From the NCBI GenBank assembly GCA_021825585.1, contig JAKAGT010000003.1, forward strand, positions 1 through 64,000: 64,000 nucleotides of DNA. Reading direction: 5' to 3'. Shown piece by piece: positions 1-8,459 of this stretch; the first letter of the stretch is position 1; every line of letters starts with the position of its first letter. This stretch comes from Bacteroidota bacterium. Lineage in GTDB: Bacteria; Bacteroidota; Ignavibacteria; Kryptoniales; JAKASW01. Made by a program: the position numbers and the translations under genes. Below the pieces are notes generated by a model. That model saw only the letters and a program-made list of their open reading frames with translations, was not told where the DNA came from and did not search any database.

Positions 1-423
1 AAAGCCCTGAACATGATGAACTTCGAGGTAGGACTTAGCCTCCCGATCTTCTTCGGCGCGAGACAGCAGAAGATGATAGACGAGGCGGACTTCATGCAGC
101 GGGCTTCCGAAGAGCAATATGGCACAGCCAAACTTGGATTGTACAGCGAGCTGCGCTCCACTTACGCCGACGCCGAGGCACAGTCGAAATTGATCCCGCT
201 CTATACGAAAGAATTGATTCCCCAGTATGAGGCAACGTATAACTCTTCGCTCTCCTCGTACTCGGTGGGCAAAACTTCATTTGCAATGCTTATTGACAAT
301 CTCACGACACTAATAAACACCAAAATAGAGCTAACAAAAATAGAATCAGCGTATTTCTCCGCTTCCGCTCAGATTTCAAAGCTGGTCGGAGAAAATTCTG
401 AAGATTATAGAGGTGTGAAATGA
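1..423 (+). CDS. TolC/CusC-like outer membrane efflux protein, C-terminal part
   Basis: Only the C-terminal ~140 residues are in the window; the reading frame is open to base 1, so the true start lies upstream. The segment is helical and carries the pattern of the outer-membrane-factor family: a strand-like stretch (EVGLSLPIFFGARQ) followed by long amphipathic helices and a conserved S-Y-x-x-G-K-T-S-F turn near 'SSYSVGKTSFAMLIDNL'. Outer membrane factors form the trimeric exit duct for RND pumps. The stop codon overlaps the ATG of the next gene (adaptor) by 4 bp, and the RND pump follows, so the three genes form one efflux operon. The family assignment is firm from context and pattern; the metal substrate is inferred from the neighbours. 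Confidence 0.82.
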   Translation, partial: KALNMMNFEVGLSLPIFFGARQQKMIDEADFMQRASEEQYGTAKLGLYSELRSTYADAEAQSKLIPLYTKELIPQYEATYNSSLSSYSVGKTSFAMLIDNLTTLINTKIELTKIESAYFSASAQISKLVGENSEDYRGVK

Positions 424-1943
424 GGAAGACAATTTTAATCATCATCCCGTTATTCCTGGCAGCGCTGATTCTTGGAGGCTGCGGCAAGGCAACAAAGACC
501 GCTGGCACCAATGCAGATTCGACTGCGGCCGCGAGCAAGGGAGAGAGAAAAGTCCTTTACTGGTACGACCCGATGAACCCCACGGTTCATTTCGACCATC
601 CCGGCAAATCCCCGACGATGGATATGGATCTGGTACCGATGTACGCTGATGAAGGAGAGAGCGGCCAGGACGTCATTAGGATCGATCCTGCGATGATTCA
701 GAACATCGGTGTTGTTACAGCGCCGGTGGAACGCAGAAGACTCATCCGGACCATCAATACTTACGGAGTCGTTGTACCGGACGAGAAGAGCATCAGCGAC
801 ATAAACACGCGTGTCAGCGGATGGATCGACCGGCTCTATTTCGACTACACCGGTATGGAAGTGAGAAAAGGGGAGCCCATGGCTGTGATTTACAGCCCCG
901 AGCTCATAGCTGCCGAGCAGGAGTTCCTGCAGGCAGTCAGCTTCGCTTCCGTCAGCGGTAATACCGTCACTTCTTCGAACACGCTAATTAACAGCGCTCG
1001 CGAACGTCTACGATTCTTCGGGATGAGTGACGGTGAAATAGATAAGTTGCAATCGACGGGAAAAGTAATCGACAGGGTCACAATCTATTCTCCGAGCGAC
1101 GGCGTCATCCTTGAAAAGGATGTATTCGAGGGACAGAAGATATCTGAGGGACAGTCTTTGTTCAAGGTTGCAGACCTCTATCATGTCTGGATTCTTGCGG
1201 ATGTGTTTAAGATAGATATGCCGTTCCTGAAACTCGGCTCTCCGGCGACTGTCACCTACAGCAATTCCGAATCGTACAACGGGCGTGTCGATTTTGTGTA
1301 TCCGGAAGTCGATGTGACCGCGAGAAGCGTCAAGGTGAGAATTCCGCTGAACAATCCCGGCCTGGTGATGAAGGTCGGACAGTATGTCAATGTCGCAATT
1401 CATTCGCCTGTCAGTTACGACGCTATTGCGGTGCCTTCTCAGGCTGTGATCAATACCGGGCTTCGGCAGGTCGTTGCCGTTGCACTCGGCGGCGGTCGAT
1501 TTGAAATAAGGCAGGTGAAACTTGGCGCCTACGCGGGCGGATATTATGAAGTCACAGACGGACTCAACGTGGGCGACACGATAGTGACTTCCGGACAATT
1601 CCTCATCGACTCCGATGCGAATTTGAAATTTGCGGGTGCGGCAATGTCGAACATGCCCGGAATGTCGATGCCTCCTTCATCAGCAGCACCTGCTGAAGAG
1701 GACAACTCTTCTTCCATGGAGAATATGCCTACACCGGCGAAGAAGTCCGGAAGCGAGGACAAAGGTATAAATGTAGGCAACATGCCGGGAATGGATATGT
1801 CAGGCCACACCTCCCCTAATACGAAGAAGAAAGCAGTGAAGCCCAAGAAAGACACGATGGAAGGCATGGACATGAGCATGCCCGGTATGGACATGTCGCA
1901 CGACACGACCACTCACGGGTCTTCGACCGGACAGGAGCACTGA
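420..1943 (+). CDS. CusB-type heavy-metal RND efflux adaptor lipoprotein with Met-rich tail
   Basis: Periplasmic adaptor (membrane fusion protein) that links the RND pump to the outer membrane duct. An N-terminal lipoprotein signal ends in the lipobox L-G-G-C (Cys21). Residues ~45-77 form the heavy-metal-binding domain typical of CusB-like proteins (WYDPMNP, then PTMDMDLVPMYADE). The barrel-sandwich/lipoyl and beta-barrel parts follow (~105-400), including 'YSPELIAAEQEFL'. The last ~100 residues form a low-complexity tail with repeated MPGM, MDMS and His residues, a likely Cu(I)/Ag(I) ligand array. It starts 4 bp inside the upstream gene and ends 1 bp before the pump gene. Assignment to the Cu/Ag family is confident; the exact metal is inferred from the methionines. 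Confidence 0.93.
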   Translation: MRKTILIIIPLFLAALILGGCGKATKTAGTNADSTAAASKGERKVLYWYDPMNPTVHFDHPGKSPTMDMDLVPMYADEGESGQDVIRIDPAMIQNIGVVTAPVERRRLIRTINTYGVVVPDEKSISDINTRVSGWIDRLYFDYTGMEVRKGEPMAVIYSPELIAAEQEFLQAVSFASVSGNTVTSSNTLINSARERLRFFGMSDGEIDKLQSTGKVIDRVTIYSPSDGVILEKDVFEGQKISEGQSLFKVADLYHVWILADVFKIDMPFLKLGSPATVTYSNSESYNGRVDFVYPEVDVTARSVKVRIPLNNPGLVMKVGQYVNVAIHSPVSYDAIAVPSQAVINTGLRQVVAVALGGGRFEIRQVKLGAYAGGYYEVTDGLNVGDTIVTSGQFLIDSDANLKFAGAAMSNMPGMSMPPSSAAPAEEDNSSSMENMPTPAKKSGSEDKGINVGNMPGMDMSGHTSPNTKKKAVKPKKDTMEGMDMSMPGMDMSHDTTTHGSSTGQEH

Positions 1944-1944
1944 C

Positions 1945-4900
1945 ATGCTGGCAAGAATAATAGAATGGTCCATTAAGAACCGGTTCATTGTAATTGTACT
2001 TCTGCTGTTCGTTCTGGCGGCAGGCTATTACTCGCTGACTACAAGCCCTGTCGATGCGATCCCCGACTTAAGCGACGTGCAGGTGATTGTCTATACCCAA
2101 TATCCAGGCCAGTCGCCGACTGTCGTGCAGGACCAGGTAACTTATCCTCTTACTTCCTCGCTGATCTCATTACCCAAGGCGAAAGTCGTTCGCGGTTACT
2201 CGTACTTCGGTTTTTCGCTCGTGTACATAATCTTTAAGGATGGCACCGACCTGTACTGGGCGAGAAGCAGAGTTCTGGAGTACCTGAATTATGCCGCCAA
2301 AAGGCTGCCCCCTGGGGTGACTCCGCAGCTGGGTCCAGATGCAACACCGGTCGGTTGGGTCTACGAGTATGCTCTTAAGTCGAACAAGAGAAGTCTCGGC
2401 GATTTAAGATCGATTCAGGATTACTATTTGAAATACGGGCTATCCACAGTCCCGGGTGTGGCTGAAGTAGCAAGCGTCGGCGGCTTTGTCAAGGAATGGC
2501 AGGCGACGCTGGACCCGAGGAAGCTGCTTGCGTACCATATCTCGCCCGTGCAGGTAGTGAATGCCATTAAGCAGAGCAACAACGACGTCGGCGGTGAGGT
2601 GATAGATCACGCCGGATACGAGCTGATGATAAGAGGACTCGGTTACATCAAGAGCCTCGACGATATGAAGGATATTCCGCTCGGAGTCGCTAAAGGCGGA
2701 AAATTTTATCCGCTGGATTCGAAGGCATTGGGACGGTCGCAATCTACCGGAGGTGGAGGCAGTTCAGGCATGTCTGGCGGCGGGGAGTCACCGCAAACCA
2801 ACATGCCTAACGGCTCGCCCGGACAGTCCGCCCTCGCGCCGTTCTTAAACAGAGATTTCTCCAGCGGCACACCGGTTCTTCTCGGTGATGTTGCGGACGT
2901 CCAGATTGTCGCGGCGGCCCGCCGGGGCGTGGCAGACCTGGACGGGGAAGGCGACGTCGTCGGCGGAATTGTCGAAATGAGATACGGAGAAAACGCACTC
3001 AAGGTGATCGACGGCGTAAAGAAGAAACTCGCTGAGCTGAAGCAGGGGCTTCCACCGGATGTCCAGATTGTCCCGGTTTATGACCGCGCCGACCTGATAC
3101 ATAGGGCGATCAATACACTTCAGGATAAACTCATTGAAGAATCGATTATCGTCGCGCTTGTCTGCCTCCTCTTCTTGTTCCACTTCAGAAGCGGATTTGT
3201 CGCAATCCTCACTCTTCCGACCGCGATACTGATGGCATTCATAGTCATGAGGCTTCAGGGCCTTAATGCCAATATCATGTCGCTGGGAGGCATCGCCGTT
3301 GCCATTGGAGCTATGGTCGATTCGGCGATAATTATGATCGAGAATGCACATAAACACATCGAAGCAGACGATGGAAAGACCGACAGATGGAAACTCATCA
3401 CAGAATCGTCTAAAGAAGTCGGGCCGTCGTTATTCTACTCGCTTCTCGTCATCACGGTCTCGTTCATACCCGTCTTCGCACTGACGGGCCAGTCCGGCAG
3501 AATGTTTAAGCCCCTTGCATTCACCAAGACGTATTCGATGGCGGCTGCGGCGCTTCTCGGCATAACCGTCGTCCCGATTCTGATGGGATATTTTATCAGA
3601 GGCAAGATTCCGCCCGAAGAAAAGAACCCTATCAACAGAATACTTATGAGACTCTACACGCCTGTTCTGAATTTCGTATTGAAGTTTAAATGGTGGGTCC
3701 TCGGAACTGCGCTCGTTCTTCTGATGGCTACAGTTTATCCATACATGAAGTTGGGATCGGAGTTCATGCCTCCTCTCTGGGAAGGGACACTACTTTACAT
3801 GCCCTCCACATTTCCGGGTATCTCAATCACACAGGCCCGGCAGACACTTGAAATGACAGACAAGATCATAAAGAAGTTTCCTGAAGTGACGACTGTATTC
3901 GGCAAGGCGGGAAGGGCGAATACGCCGCTGGATCCTGCGGGTCTGGATATGTTCGAAACGACCGTGAATCTAAAGCCCGAGTCTGAATGGCCGAAGGGGA
4001 TGACCCCGCATAAGCTCGAGGCCGCTCTTAACGACGCGCTGCAGGTACCCGGACTCTCAAACGTGTGGACCATGCCCATAAAGAATCGCGTCGACATGAG
4101 TAGTACGGGCATCAAGAGCCAGATCGGCATCAAGGTACTCGGCCCCGACCTTGACTCGCTCCAGGCAATCGGAGAAAGGATAGAAACGCTGCTCAAAGAG
4201 CTTCCGGAGACTCAGAGCGCCTTTGCAGAACGTGTCGGTTACGGAAACTATATCGATTTCAAGATCGACAGGCTTGAGGCTGCCAGATACGACCTGAGCG
4301 TTCAGGATATCGAGAACGTTATAGAGATGGCGATGGGCGGCATGCCTGTCGGGCAGATAGTCTCCGGAATTGAACGCTACCCGATAGATGTTCGTTATGC
4401 GCTCGAACAGAGAGATAATCCTGAGGAGCTGAAGCGGGTACTGATCCCTACACCGAGCGGTGCTCAGATTCCTATCGGTGACGTTGCACAGATGATAATT
4501 CATCATGGCCCGATGTTTATTCGGACCGAAGGTGCCGTCCCGACTATCTACGTCTATGTCGATGCGAATACGTCTGATATCGGCGGGTATGTGAGCAAAG
4601 CCAAGCAGTACCTGGCAAAACACCTGACAATCCCGAACGGCTACTTCATAACTTGGAGCGGACAATACGAGTTTATGAAGGAAGCCGCCAAAACGTTGGC
4701 TTACGTAATACCTGCCACTCTCCTCCTCATATTCCTGATAATATATCTGAACACGAGATCTGCCACGAAAACGTTTATCGTCATGCTCGCAGTCCCATTC
4801 TCGCTCGTCGGTGCGGTATGGTTCCTTTATATACTCGGTTATCAGCTGAGCGTTGCCGTAGCCGTGGGAATGATAGCGCTTGCCGGCCTCGATGCGGAAA

Positions 4901-5253
4901 CAGGGGTTGTCATGCTCCTTTATCTCGACATAGCCTACGACAAGATGAAAGCCGCGGGTCAGATGTTCACGTTCGAGCATCTGAAGGAAGCCATCCACGA
5001 GGGCGCCGTCAGAAGAGTACGCCCGAAGATGATGACAGCTTCCGCGATCCTTGCCGGACTCTTGCCGATCATGTGGGCGACGGGTGCGGGAGCCGATGTG
5101 ATGAAGAGAATCGCCGCCCCGATGGTTGGTGGTATCGTCACAAGCGTGCTGCTCGAGCTCATGGTGTATCCGGTGATTTACTATCTCTGGAGAGGAAGGG
5201 AGCTGAAACAGCAATCGCAAATTCCGGATGCGTCAGTCGGAGGAGCAAAGTAA
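1945..5253 (+). CDS. cusA: CusA-type heavy-metal efflux RND transporter
   Basis: Inner membrane proton-driven pump of the heavy-metal-efflux RND family, 1,102 residues, slightly longer than usual. An N-terminal transmembrane helix is followed by the porter domain with 'SPVDAIPDLSDVQV', diagnostic of HME-RND pumps. TM4 carries 'GAMVDSAIIMIENAHKHIE' (~455-475) and the second half has 'ALAGLDAETGVVMLLYLD' (~965-985). A Gly/Ser-rich insertion (~266-309, including GGGGSSGMSGGGE) lies in the first porter region and is not a normal part of the family. The Met residues of the central pore (around 'NRVDMSSTGIKSQIG') fit a Cu(I)/Ag(I) exporter. It forms an operon with the adaptor and outer membrane factor upstream. 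Confidence 0.95.
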   Translation: MLARIIEWSIKNRFIVIVLLLFVLAAGYYSLTTSPVDAIPDLSDVQVIVYTQYPGQSPTVVQDQVTYPLTSSLISLPKAKVVRGYSYFGFSLVYIIFKDGTDLYWARSRVLEYLNYAAKRLPPGVTPQLGPDATPVGWVYEYALKSNKRSLGDLRSIQDYYLKYGLSTVPGVAEVASVGGFVKEWQATLDPRKLLAYHISPVQVVNAIKQSNNDVGGEVIDHAGYELMIRGLGYIKSLDDMKDIPLGVAKGGKFYPLDSKALGRSQSTGGGGSSGMSGGGESPQTNMPNGSPGQSALAPFLNRDFSSGTPVLLGDVADVQIVAAARRGVADLDGEGDVVGGIVEMRYGENALKVIDGVKKKLAELKQGLPPDVQIVPVYDRADLIHRAINTLQDKLIEESIIVALVCLLFLFHFRSGFVAILTLPTAILMAFIVMRLQGLNANIMSLGGIAVAIGAMVDSAIIMIENAHKHIEADDGKTDRWKLITESSKEVGPSLFYSLLVITVSFIPVFALTGQSGRMFKPLAFTKTYSMAAAALLGITVVPILMGYFIRGKIPPEEKNPINRILMRLYTPVLNFVLKFKWWVLGTALVLLMATVYPYMKLGSEFMPPLWEGTLLYMPSTFPGISITQARQTLEMTDKIIKKFPEVTTVFGKAGRANTPLDPAGLDMFETTVNLKPESEWPKGMTPHKLEAALNDALQVPGLSNVWTMPIKNRVDMSSTGIKSQIGIKVLGPDLDSLQAIGERIETLLKELPETQSAFAERVGYGNYIDFKIDRLEAARYDLSVQDIENVIEMAMGGMPVGQIVSGIERYPIDVRYALEQRDNPEELKRVLIPTPSGAQIPIGDVAQMIIHHGPMFIRTEGAVPTIYVYVDANTSDIGGYVSKAKQYLAKHLTIPNGYFITWSGQYEFMKEAAKTLAYVIPATLLLIFLIIYLNTRSATKTFIVMLAVPFSLVGAVWFLYILGYQLSVAVAVGMIALAGLDAETGVVMLLYLDIAYDKMKAAGQMFTFEHLKEAIHEGAVRRVRPKMMTASAILAGLLPIMWATGAGADVMKRIAAPMVGGIVTSVLLELMVYPVIYYLWRGRELKQQSQIPDASVGGAK

Positions 5254-5272
5254 GGTGGATAGGTTACGTCCA

Positions 5273-5953
5273 CTAGTGCTGTGTAACATAAATATCTCGA
5301 ATACGTCTTAGCTTTTTATTATCATGGGCTAACCGCGGGATCTTCCTTACCATTACCAGCAATCCCCAAACGAGATATAAGAAAAAAGTTGCAAGCAGAG
5401 ATATGGACTGGAAGTCCCGGTGTGTCACTATCCGGTAGAAGTAAACGGTTCCAGATTTGGAAAGGGAGATTAGTTCGATATGAAAATGTGGGAAAGATGA
5501 TACCAGAAACTCCATCGGTATTATGAAAACAGCGGCGTAAAAGACTGCGCTGTTGGTGACGCTGGAGACGTCTCTCGGGAAGTGGTAAGCGGATACAACA
5601 TATATTGCCGGTATGATGAAGATGATTCTGTAAAGTATCTGGGCCGCAAGTGTCGCACCTTCCTGGTTGCCGCTTGCTAAGATGAATATTTCCGAGATGT
5701 TCCATAGCGCGAAGCTGAGAACGACCTTTTTCTGAGAATTCCATTCGTATGAATCCGACATCCTGAATATGATGCACCGTTGATTGAATGGTTCTCTGCG
5801 CACAGAGCATTCGGTTAGGACCGGCAAGGACAAGAATTCCACCCGTCCTTGGGCCATTTTATTTCCAAATCTGTGAGAATCAGTCTTCTTCAGCTCAGTC
5901 AGCGTGCAATTCTCTGCTGCCGGATTCTCCGCGACGAGTTTTTGACTTGACAT
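5273..5953 (-). CDS. Truncated membrane protein resembling a histidine-kinase 7TM sensor region
   Basis: About four hydrophobic helices occur in the C-terminal 160 residues ('LSFALWNISEIFILASG', 'ILYRIIFIIPAIYVVSAYHF', 'VFYAAVFIIPMEFLVSSF', 'LLATFFLYLVWGLLVMV'). The spacing and the W-N-x-x-E motif recall the N-terminal 7TM sensor region of some histidine kinases, but the frame stops just after the last helix, and no dimerisation or ATPase domain follows before cusA. The first ~64 residues are polar and may not be coding; ATG at 5761 is an alternative start. The gene runs divergently from tetR across a short shared promoter region. I read it as a remnant or a small membrane protein of unknown role; expression is uncertain. 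Confidence 0.45.
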   Translation of the reverse strand: MSSQKLVAENPAAENCTLTELKKTDSHRFGNKMAQGRVEFLSLPVLTECSVRREPFNQRCIIFRMSDSYEWNSQKKVVLSFALWNISEIFILASGNQEGATLAAQILYRIIFIIPAIYVVSAYHFPRDVSSVTNSAVFYAAVFIIPMEFLVSSFPHFHIELISLSKSGTVYFYRIVTHRDFQSISLLATFFLYLVWGLLVMVRKIPRLAHDNKKLRRIRDIYVTQH

Positions 5954-5980
5954 CTCGTTTCTTTCGCGTTAGCTTAGCAA

Positions 5981-5992
5981 GTAATCACTTAC
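5981..5992. promoter_or_regulatory. Candidate TetR operator upstream of tetR
   Basis: GTAA-N4-TTAC palindrome (GTAATCACTTAC) in the divergent promoter region, 21 bp before the tetR ATG. It shares the GTAA/CACTTAC core with the perfect 16-bp palindrome downstream of tetR, which suggests autoregulation by the same protein. No binding data. Confidence 0.5.
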
Positions 5993-6012
5993 AAAGCAAG
6001 AGAAAAGAGGAT

Positions 6013-6609
6013 ATGGAAAGGAAACCGACAGAGGTGAGGCAGGAAGAGATCAAGAAGGCTCTTCTCGAGATCGTTGATACCGAAGGGCTCCACAATCTCT
6101 CTACGCGTAAGCTCGCCGAGAAAGTCGGCGTGACCGAAGGTGCGCTGTTTCGTCATTTCAAATCCAAGCGCGAAATGATCCTCTCGATTGTCGACGGAGT
6201 CGAAGAAGTGCTGATGAAGTCACTCCAGACCGTCGCAATGTCCGATGCATCCTCCAAAGACCGGCTCTTCAGATTTCTCTGCGTTCATGTGAGCTATCTG
6301 ATTGAAAATAAAGGGATTACAATGCTTCTCTTCTCGGAAGCGGCACACTCCAATGATTCAGAGCTGAAATCTCGAATGCTGAACGTGTTGAACACACAGA
6401 AGCAGCTGGCAAAAAAGATCATTCAGGATGGTATAGCCGGCGGTGAATGGGACAGCTCGCTCCAGGTGGAAAATGTCGCGACGCTTTACATGGGAATTCC
6501 GATTTCTCTTAACATCGAGCTTGTACTCAATCCGCTCGGCGTCAACACTGAGAACTTCTGTAAGAAGATGATATGTCTTCTCGAACGTGCGCTAATGAAA
6601 TCAAAGTAA
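6013..6609 (+). CDS. TetR/AcrR family transcriptional regulator
   Basis: A 198-residue regulator. The N-terminal TetR helix-turn-helix is clear at residues ~10-55: 'ALLEIVDTEGLHNLSTRKLA' followed by 'EKVGVTEGALFRHFKSK', where the recognition helix ends in the family's FRHF. The rest is the all-helical ligand/dimerisation domain. I chose ATG 6013, not the longer open frame, because AGAGG sits at the right distance and the protein then has normal family length. Candidate operators lie on both sides of the gene (5981-5992 and 6628-6643), the second inside the promoter of the fmdE-tauE genes. It is therefore probably a local repressor of itself and of those genes. Ligand unknown. Confidence 0.9.
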   Translation: MERKPTEVRQEEIKKALLEIVDTEGLHNLSTRKLAEKVGVTEGALFRHFKSKREMILSIVDGVEEVLMKSLQTVAMSDASSKDRLFRFLCVHVSYLIENKGITMLLFSEAAHSNDSELKSRMLNVLNTQKQLAKKIIQDGIAGGEWDSSLQVENVATLYMGIPISLNIELVLNPLGVNTENFCKKMICLLERALMKSK

Positions 6610-6619
6610 AAAAATTTAC

Positions 6620-6649
6620 TTGATTATGTAAGTGGGCACTTACTTTATA
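6620..6649 (+). promoter_or_regulatory. Promoter of fmdE-tauE genes with embedded perfect palindrome (TetR operator)
   Basis: The sequence GTAAGTGGGCACTTAC (6628-6643) is a perfect inverted repeat with a GG centre. It sits between a -35-like TTGATT (6620-6625) and a -10-like TTTATA (6644-6649), the position expected for a repressor operator. The core matches the palindrome upstream of tetR. The start codon of the next gene is at 6670, after AAAAGGAG. Confidence 0.6.
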
Positions 6650-6669
6650 GCTAAAAAAGGAGAACTAAT

Positions 6670-7344
6670 ATGTTGAATGAAGTGTCGAAGATCCCGACTC
6701 AATTGGGAAAACCTCGCGATGGCGGATTCAAAGTACCCGGGTGGCTTTTCGAATTTCACGGCCATAAGTGCCCCTATTCAGTGATGGGGTACAGAATGGG
6801 CGTTGTCGCAATGAGGGAGTTGGGAAGAGAAAAATGCTACGACCACGATATGTTTGTCTTTTCAGAGATGGGCGTTGGTCATCCGCAGGGCTGCATGCAG
6901 GACGGTATCCAGGCTTCGACATCCGCGACTTTCGGAAAAGGACAGATGCACAAACTTTACTTCGGTAAGGTTGCGGCCACATTCTACGACCCTGCCAAGG
7001 GTGCTGTCCGTATTCTTTTCAGGAACGAGTTCATGGATAAGTTAGGTACGCATGAGTTTTTCAAATTCAGGAAGCAGGGAGTCGAACCATCAAAGGTTCC
7101 TGTGAGCGTTGCGCAAGGAGTAGTTGACATGGTACTCGATGCGACCGAAGAAGATCTCTTCAAGATCGAGCGTCTCCCCGACTTCAAGTTCAAACCAGTG
7201 CCTGGTTCCTTCAACAAGGCGAAGTGCAGCGCGTGCGGTGACTATGTATTCGAGCGATACCTGAGGGTCAAGGACGGCAAGCTCGTGTGCCTGAAATGCT
7301 CAGGACATACAGAAGATGAACATGTTATCTACTTGCCATTCTGA
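6670..7344 (+). CDS. FmdE family protein (formylmethanofuran dehydrogenase subunit E-like) with C-terminal zinc ribbon
   Basis: A 224-residue protein with the FmdE domain signature 'FEFHGHKCPYSVMGYRMG' near residues 27-44 (His30, His32, Cys34) and 'GVGHPQGCMQDGIQ' around 74-87. The C-terminal ~40 residues are a treble-clef/zinc ribbon with two CxxC pairs (CSAC and CLKC). FmdE proteins were named from methanogen molybdenum formylmethanofuran dehydrogenase operons, but in bacteria without methanogenesis their role is not established; metal binding is likely. The strong Shine-Dalgarno AAAGGAG fixes the start. It is followed 18 bp later by a TauE-type exporter and preceded by a TetR-operator-like promoter, so the two genes are probably co-regulated. 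Confidence 0.85.
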   Translation: MLNEVSKIPTQLGKPRDGGFKVPGWLFEFHGHKCPYSVMGYRMGVVAMRELGREKCYDHDMFVFSEMGVGHPQGCMQDGIQASTSATFGKGQMHKLYFGKVAATFYDPAKGAVRILFRNEFMDKLGTHEFFKFRKQGVEPSKVPVSVAQGVVDMVLDATEEDLFKIERLPDFKFKPVPGSFNKAKCSACGDYVFERYLRVKDGKLVCLKCSGHTEDEHVIYLPF

Positions 7345-7362
7345 GCGAAAGAACTAATTACC

Positions 7363-8142
7363 ATGGAACTACATAATGCGCTTTTGCTCGCGATAGTGTT
7401 TTCGTTTGTCATTGCCTTTGTGTTTTCGATGTTCGGACAGGGTGGAGGATCAGTTTATTCACCTGTGCTGATTCTCCTTGGCTATGCAATGCTGATTTCC
7501 ATATCAAGCTCTCTCGTGCTGAATTTAATCACATCTTTGTCTGCGGGTTATGTCTTTTACAAGAACAAGATGATTGACATGAAAGCTTCTTTCGCTTTTG
7601 TGCCCGGAATCGTGGTTGGCGCCTTTGCCGGCGGAGTCTGGTCCAAGTATGTCAATAAGTCCCTATTGTTATGGCTGTTCGTTTTCTTTCTGATAATTGT
7701 AGGCGCGCGTATGATCTATGGTTATTGGGAGAAAGCAAGGGGAGATGAAAAACGTCCGGAAAGTGTGTCAACCATGATGTATGTGTTCATCGTGATTTTC
7801 AGTCTCGTTGTCGGCGTCATCTCTGGTTTATTAGGAGTCGGAGGTGGCATTTTGATCGTACCTTTCATGACCTACGTCATGAAGTACCCGACGAAATCCG
7901 CTGCGGGTTCATCCCATTTGATCATATCCTTTTCTGCACTCGCGGGAATCATGGGTCACATGGCTTCCCATCGTCTCGATTATCCTTTGATTGCGGCAAC
8001 GGGCCTCGCCGTACTCATCGGGGGGAATTTAGGTGCGAGATTCAGTCTGAGTGTCAAGCCCCGGATGATAAAGGCCGGACTCGGACTCTTGATGTGGGCG
8101 CTATCCGCCCAGCTCTTGCTGAAACTTCTTGCGGTTATTTGA
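7363..8142 (+). CDS. TauE/SafE family sulfite/organosulfur exporter
   Basis: A 259-residue integral membrane protein with about eight hydrophobic helices arranged as two repeats. Each repeat has the family's Gly-rich signature: 'FSMFGQGGGSVYSPVLILLG' in the first half and 'GLLGVGGGILIVPFM' in the second. TauE/SafE (DUF81) proteins move sulfite, sulfoacetate and related anions across the cytoplasmic membrane. It starts 18 bp after fmdE and is probably in the same TetR-controlled transcript. A porin gene follows about 320 bp later. The substrate cannot be decided from sequence; the sulfur-related operon 12 kb downstream makes a sulfur anion plausible but does not prove it. Confidence 0.9.
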   Translation: MELHNALLLAIVFSFVIAFVFSMFGQGGGSVYSPVLILLGYAMLISISSSLVLNLITSLSAGYVFYKNKMIDMKASFAFVPGIVVGAFAGGVWSKYVNKSLLLWLFVFFLIIVGARMIYGYWEKARGDEKRPESVSTMMYVFIVIFSLVVGVISGLLGVGGGILIVPFMTYVMKYPTKSAAGSSHLIISFSALAGIMGHMASHRLDYPLIAATGLAVLIGGNLGARFSLSVKPRMIKAGLGLLMWALSAQLLLKLLAVI

Positions 8143-8459
8143 CCGGTATTGAAACTAAAATTGTCAATGGAAATGTTATGAAAAAAATTACGGTGTCATC
8201 TTCAATTTCAGCCGGACCAAAAACCTTGAGCGCTGCAACAGAGGCGCATCAGCCTCTGGCTGAAAAGAGCGCGAAGTATTCCCGCAGAGGGATTCCTATG
8301 TTATCCCTCATTCCTTTGCGACCTTCGCGGAATGTGCCCGCTCATTATTATCACAAGAGGAATGTGCGGTCAACGCTTTGCGGGATCACGACATATACCA
8401 TATTTTGGTCGGGAGATGCCGCACCGCGTGGTGCGGTATCCGCGACAAGGCGGCACTTC
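8143..8459. other. Intergenic region with strong hairpins
   Basis: An open frame runs through this stretch, but its peptide looks non-coding before the porin signal sequence. Two hairpins stand out. CAGAGGC/GCCTCTG (8239-8258) overlaps a second possible stem, CAGCC/GGCTG (8250-8262). A 9-bp stem is formed by CCGCACCGC/GTGGTGCGG around 8419-8436. None has a T-run, so they are not simple terminators. No gene is supported. Confidence 0.4.

Noticed and set aside
4057-5220. 387-codon ORF antisense to cusA
   Set aside because: Shadow frame of a confirmed pump gene; composition is His/Arg-rich with no fold signal.
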